A stretch of 64,000 nucleotides of DNA from Chitinophaga polysaccharea (GTDB lineage: Bacteria > Bacteroidota > Bacteroidia > Chitinophagales > Chitinophagaceae), in assembly GCF_007829335.1 (NCBI RefSeq), contig NZ_VIWO01000016.1:20325-84324 (forward strand), read 5' to 3'. Position numbers and translations under genes: made by a program. The notes beneath the pieces were generated by a model. That model was not told the origin of the DNA, ran no database searches, and saw only the letters and a program-made list of their open reading frames with translations. Below, piece after piece: positions 61,363-64,000 of this stretch (position 1 is the stretch's first letter; the number at the start of each line of letters is the position of its first letter).

Positions 61363-62382
61363 CTAGATCAATTCCGAGAATTTCTTACGCCTTAAAAAAT
61401 AGTAGCGCCAGATCATAATACCATGAAACACCCCGGTCATTTTCATCAGTTTCATTTCCGGTAAATGATCCTTTTTCACATAGTTACGACGCCAGCGGTA
61501 GTAATCGCGGTAAGCCCGGTAGATGGCTGCCATATCCTTCGGTTTACCGGCTACCAGGCTTTTTACCGCCGCCAGGATATCCAGGAAGAAACGCTGTACC
61601 AGCACAATCCACCGGTCTTCGCTATGCAGGTTTTTCCACAGCATCATGAGGTTATTCCGGAAATTGAGGTACAGCTTGCGGGGATTTCCCTGTGGCAGGC
61701 TTCCACCGCCTACGTGAAATACAGTCGAATCCGGGCAATAGCAGATACGGTAACCCGCCCGCTGTAAACGCCAGCAAAGGTCTACTTCTTCCATATGGGC
61801 AAAGAAGTCGCGGTCAAAGCCGCCCATCTGGTGGAAACATTCGGAACGGATAAACAACGCTGCGCCGGTGGCCCAGAAAATATCACTGGCATTATTATAC
61901 TGCCCGTAATCTTTTTCCACGGTATACAAAATACGCCCCCGGCAAAAGGTATATCCCAGGAAATCCATCCAGCCGCCGGCAGCACCGGCATACTCAAATT
62001 CGTCTGGCTGCAGGTAAGCCCTCATTTTAGGCTGACAGGCCGCAATCCGCGGATCTTCCTGCATAAGGGCCACCACCGGCTCTATCCAGCCGGCTTCCAC
62101 CTCCACATCCTGGTTCAGCAACACGTAAATGTCGGCCGTTACATGTTGCAGGGCATCATTATACCCCCCGGCAAAACCGTCGTTACGGGCATTGCGGATC
62201 ACCCGGATCCGTGGATAATGCGCTTCCACAAACGCTACACTGTCGTCGGTAGAAGCATTGTCTGCCAACACCAACTGTAAATTGCCGTAAGTGGAACGGC
62301 AAACCGACGGCAGAAACTTCTCCAGGAAAGCCTTTCCGTTCCAATTTAAAATAACAACTGCTACTGATGGCAATACTGGCAA
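61363..62382 (-). CDS. Glycosyltransferase family 2 (rhamnosyltransferase-like)
   Basis: A 339-residue GT-A transferase: VAVVILNWNGKAFLEKFL begins the nucleotide-sugar fold, ADNASTDDS, LNQDVEV (DxD-like) and GGFDRDFFAHMEEVDLCWRL follow. It resembles rhamnosyltransferases that act on cell-surface polysaccharide. No ATG precedes the core domain: an in-frame TAA lies just upstream, so TTG at 62382 (or 62373) must start translation. It is not in an obvious polysaccharide cluster; the neighbouring kinase is divergent. Confidence 0.86.
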   Translation of the reverse strand: MPVLPSVAVVILNWNGKAFLEKFLPSVCRSTYGNLQLVLADNASTDDSVAFVEAHYPRIRVIRNARNDGFAGGYNDALQHVTADIYVLLNQDVEVEAGWIEPVVALMQEDPRIAACQPKMRAYLQPDEFEYAGAAGGWMDFLGYTFCRGRILYTVEKDYGQYNNASDIFWATGAALFIRSECFHQMGGFDRDFFAHMEEVDLCWRLQRAGYRICYCPDSTVFHVGGGSLPQGNPRKLYLNFRNNLMMLWKNLHSEDRWIVLVQRFFLDILAAVKSLVAGKPKDMAAIYRAYRDYYRWRRNYVKKDHLPEMKLMKMTGVFHGIMIWRYYFLRRKKFSELI

Positions 62383-62501
62383 CTGATATGACGTTTATGC
62401 GTGAATAATTATTTTTTGAGATGCAAATATGCAACAAAGGATTTTAATATTTGCCAATCATTACAGAATCAGGAAAGCCGAATAAGGCTTAAATTAGGAG
62501 T

Positions 62502-63650
62502 ATGTTTAAACAGTTTATAGGATGGAAGTTTGTACTGACCAGCGTAGCAGTGCTCATTATCGGGACCACCATATGGTTCGTCAGTAATCTGTCGAAAAAC
62601 ATCCAGGACGAAGAAAGAAAAAAAGTGGCCACCTGGGTAGAAGCCAACCGCGAACTGCTGCGGTCCGAAACAGATGCCAACTTAAACCTCGCTATCGATA
62701 TCGTTACCAACAATACCACTATCCCCCTGATACTGACCGATGAAGAAGGAAAAATACTGGATAGCCGCAACTTCGACTCCCTAAGGATTGTACAGGATCC
62801 CAATTACCTGCCCCAGGAGCTCAAAGCCTTCAAAAAACAACATCCCCCCTTTATCATGGAGGTCGACGCCAAACAAAAACTGTATAACTACATTTATTAC
62901 GGCGACTCCCTCATTCTCCGGCAAATCCGCTACTATCCCTATATACAACTGATTGTAGTAACCCTCTTCATTGGTATCGTACTTTTCGCCCTTTCCAGCA
63001 CCAATCGTGCCACACAAAACCAGGTATGGGTAGGCCTCGCTAAAGAAACGGCCCATCAACTGGGTACTCCCCTGTCTTCCATGGAAGCCTGGCTGGAAAT
63101 ATTGCGGGAAAATGAAGCCAATACCACCATTGCAACCGAACTATCGAAAGATGTAGACCGTCTCAAACTGATCACCGACCGTTTCTCCAAAATAGGCAGC
63201 GTGCCTAAGCTGGAAGAAACGAATATCGTTACACAGATCGAAAACATGACCAACTACATCCGCAAAAGAGCTCCTCAGAAAGTACAACTCCAGGTACACA
63301 GTATGGAGGAAGAACTCCCCGCCATGATATCTCCCCCGCTTTTCGACTGGGTGGTGGAAAACCTGCTGAAAAATGCACTTGATGCCATGGAAGGCAAAGG
63401 GAAAATAGATATCTCCATAGAAAATCACTCTACTTTCATTACCATCGATATAGCCGATACCGGTAAAGGTATCCCTAAAATGAACTTCGAAAAAGTGTTC
63501 AAACCCGGATTCAGTACCAAAAGACGGGGCTGGGGCCTGGGCCTTTCCCTCGCCAAACGCATCATAGAAGAATATCACCGGGGCCGGCTATATGTAAAGT
63601 CCTCCGAGCTGAATAAGGGCACCACCTTCCGTATCGTACTGAGGAAATAG
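62502..63650 (+). CDS. Orphan sensor histidine kinase with noncanonical H-box
   Basis: A 382-residue kinase. Two TM segments (about 9-29 and 145-165) flank an extracytoplasmic sensor domain of roughly 115 residues. The dimerisation helix reads KETAHQLGTPLSSMEAWLEI, with His185 and LGTPL instead of the usual FRTPL. N-box NLLKNALDAMEGKG, G1 DTGKGIP and G2 GWGLGLSLAKRI follow. No response regulator is adjacent. It is a recognised Bacteroidota subtype, probably sensing an envelope signal (inference). Confidence 0.9.
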   Translation: MFKQFIGWKFVLTSVAVLIIGTTIWFVSNLSKNIQDEERKKVATWVEANRELLRSETDANLNLAIDIVTNNTTIPLILTDEEGKILDSRNFDSLRIVQDPNYLPQELKAFKKQHPPFIMEVDAKQKLYNYIYYGDSLILRQIRYYPYIQLIVVTLFIGIVLFALSSTNRATQNQVWVGLAKETAHQLGTPLSSMEAWLEILRENEANTTIATELSKDVDRLKLITDRFSKIGSVPKLEETNIVTQIENMTNYIRKRAPQKVQLQVHSMEEELPAMISPPLFDWVVENLLKNALDAMEGKGKIDISIENHSTFITIDIADTGKGIPKMNFEKVFKPGFSTKRRGWGLGLSLAKRIIEEYHRGRLYVKSSELNKGTTFRIVLRK

Positions 63651-63681
63651 CGAGCCTTTCAGAAAAATATGAATAAATAAA

Positions 63682-63712
63682 TTTGCTTATTTCAAAAAAG
63701 CCGTTATTTTTG
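63682..63712 (+). promoter_or_regulatory. Promoter of tRNA-Leu
   Basis: TTTG (63682-63685) and TATTTTTG (63705-63712), separated by exactly 19 nt, match the Bacteroidota TTTG-N19-TAnnTTTG consensus. The start would be near 63719, 12 nt before the tRNA. Confidence 0.85.
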
Positions 63713-63730
63713 CACCCCATTCTACCAGAT

Positions 63731-63817
63731 GCGAAGGTGGCGAAATTGGTAGACGCGCTACTTTGAGGTGGTAGTGCCTGAAAGGGCTTGGGAGTTCGAA
63801 TCTCCTCCTTCGCACCA
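63731..63817 (+). tRNA. tRNA-Leu (anticodon GAG)
   Basis: An 87-nt cloverleaf with acceptor GCGAAGG, D stem GCG/CGC, anticodon stem CTACT/GGTAG, loop TTGAGGT (anticodon GAG), long variable arm as expected for Leu, and T loop TTCGAAT. The CCA end is encoded (63815-63817). It is followed by a strong terminator. Confidence 0.96.
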
Positions 63818-63858
63818 AAGGCGAAAAATTACTTAAAAAGTGATTTTTCGCCTTTTTT
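63818..63858 (+). terminator. Terminator of tRNA-Leu
   Basis: A 17-bp stem (63818-63834 with 63838-63854) with one T-G pair and a 3-nt loop is followed by TTTT. It begins immediately after the tRNA CCA end. Confidence 0.9.
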
Positions 63859-63930
63859 CATTCAATAGATAAACTAATAAATTATCCCATCAAAAAGGCA
63901 TCTATAGGATCAAGTTGAAAAGTTGGGGAA

Positions 63931-63999
63931 TTAGGCATAAAGTTTATATAATCTAAACAGAAAGAATTCTACATCCCGTACCCCTCGAAGAGCGTTTCT
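63931..63999 (-). CDS. Possible C-terminal tail of an unidentified ORF (right edge)
   Basis: A 22-codon open reading frame reads in from the right edge and stops at TAA (63931-63933). The tail is RGVRDVEFFLFRLYKLYA-like, basic and aromatic. The flanking sequence is AT-rich (roughly one third GC) compared with the rest of the window. A mobile-element tail next to a tRNA is possible, but the fragment is too short to identify. Confidence 0.25.
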   Translation of the reverse strand, partial: RNALRGVRDVEFFLFRLYKLYA

Positions 64000-64000
64000 A

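Overview
The window reads as chromosomal DNA of a Bacteroidota bacterium, most likely family Chitinophagaceae and Chitinophaga-like (inference from gene content, not a database match). Pointers are the TonB receptor/HmuY pair, the sigma-70/FecR/STN-domain locus, FtsX/MacB-type permeases without a linked ATPase, GH89/GH116/GH30 hydrolases, Gly-Pro-Ala repeat lipoproteins, a PhyH-type oxygenase, near absence of Shine-Dalgarno motifs, and promoters of the Bacteroidota type (TTTG, about 19 nt, TAnnTTTG). No rRNA, CRISPR array, prophage or complete insertion sequence was seen.

Layout. 1-2.4 kb: minus-strand heme-uptake pair, a TonB receptor and the start of a HmuY lipoprotein cut by the window edge. 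2.5-7.1 kb: pirin, a PAS histidine kinase with a receiver-Crp/Fnr regulator, and two uncharacterised helical proteins. 7.2-18.5 kb: GT39 membrane glycosyltransferase, GH89, P-type ATPase with a D-2-hydroxyacid dehydrogenase, large ABC permease, thiolase. 18.5-29.1 kb (minus strand): HEAT/cytochrome c lipoprotein, DUF1543 protein with a 37-codon small ORF, GH116, GH30, YheT-like hydrolase, signal peptidase I. 29.4-33.8 kb: Tat-exported sugar isomerase-like protein, TPR protein overlapping a SUKH (SMI1/KNR4) protein, class C serine hydrolase. 33.9-39.5 kb: a tightly overlapping five-gene molybdenum hydroxylase operon (PaoABC-like, XdhC/PaoD, MocA-like).

39.5-45 kb: a small ORF ending in two Cys codons ahead of a PhyH oxygenase/SDR pair, a zincless Fpg/Nei glycosylase, and two convergent L,D-transpeptidases. 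45-49.7 kb: GPA-repeat lipoprotein, Tat-exported phospholipase C, TMEM175-like channel, small lipoprotein. 49.8-54.5 kb: ECF sigma factor, FecR anti-sigma and two surface-repeat proteins, one carrying STN and carboxypeptidase-regulatory domains where a TonB receptor would be expected. This is the most unusual locus. 54.8-63.7 kb: OmpH/Skp, a small GNAT, SMP-30 lactonase, a membrane-protein pair, two tandem tRNA-Gly genes, PepSY protein, small membrane protein, GT2 and an orphan histidine kinase. 63.7-64 kb: tRNA-Leu with a textbook promoter and terminator, then AT-rich sequence with the tail of an unidentified minus-strand ORF.

Most genes are housekeeping, surface or degradative functions typical of soil Bacteroidota. 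Three features stand out for follow-up: the sigma/FecR/STN-repeat locus, the Cys-Cys small ORF with operator- and attenuator-like elements, and the short inverted repeats between genes.
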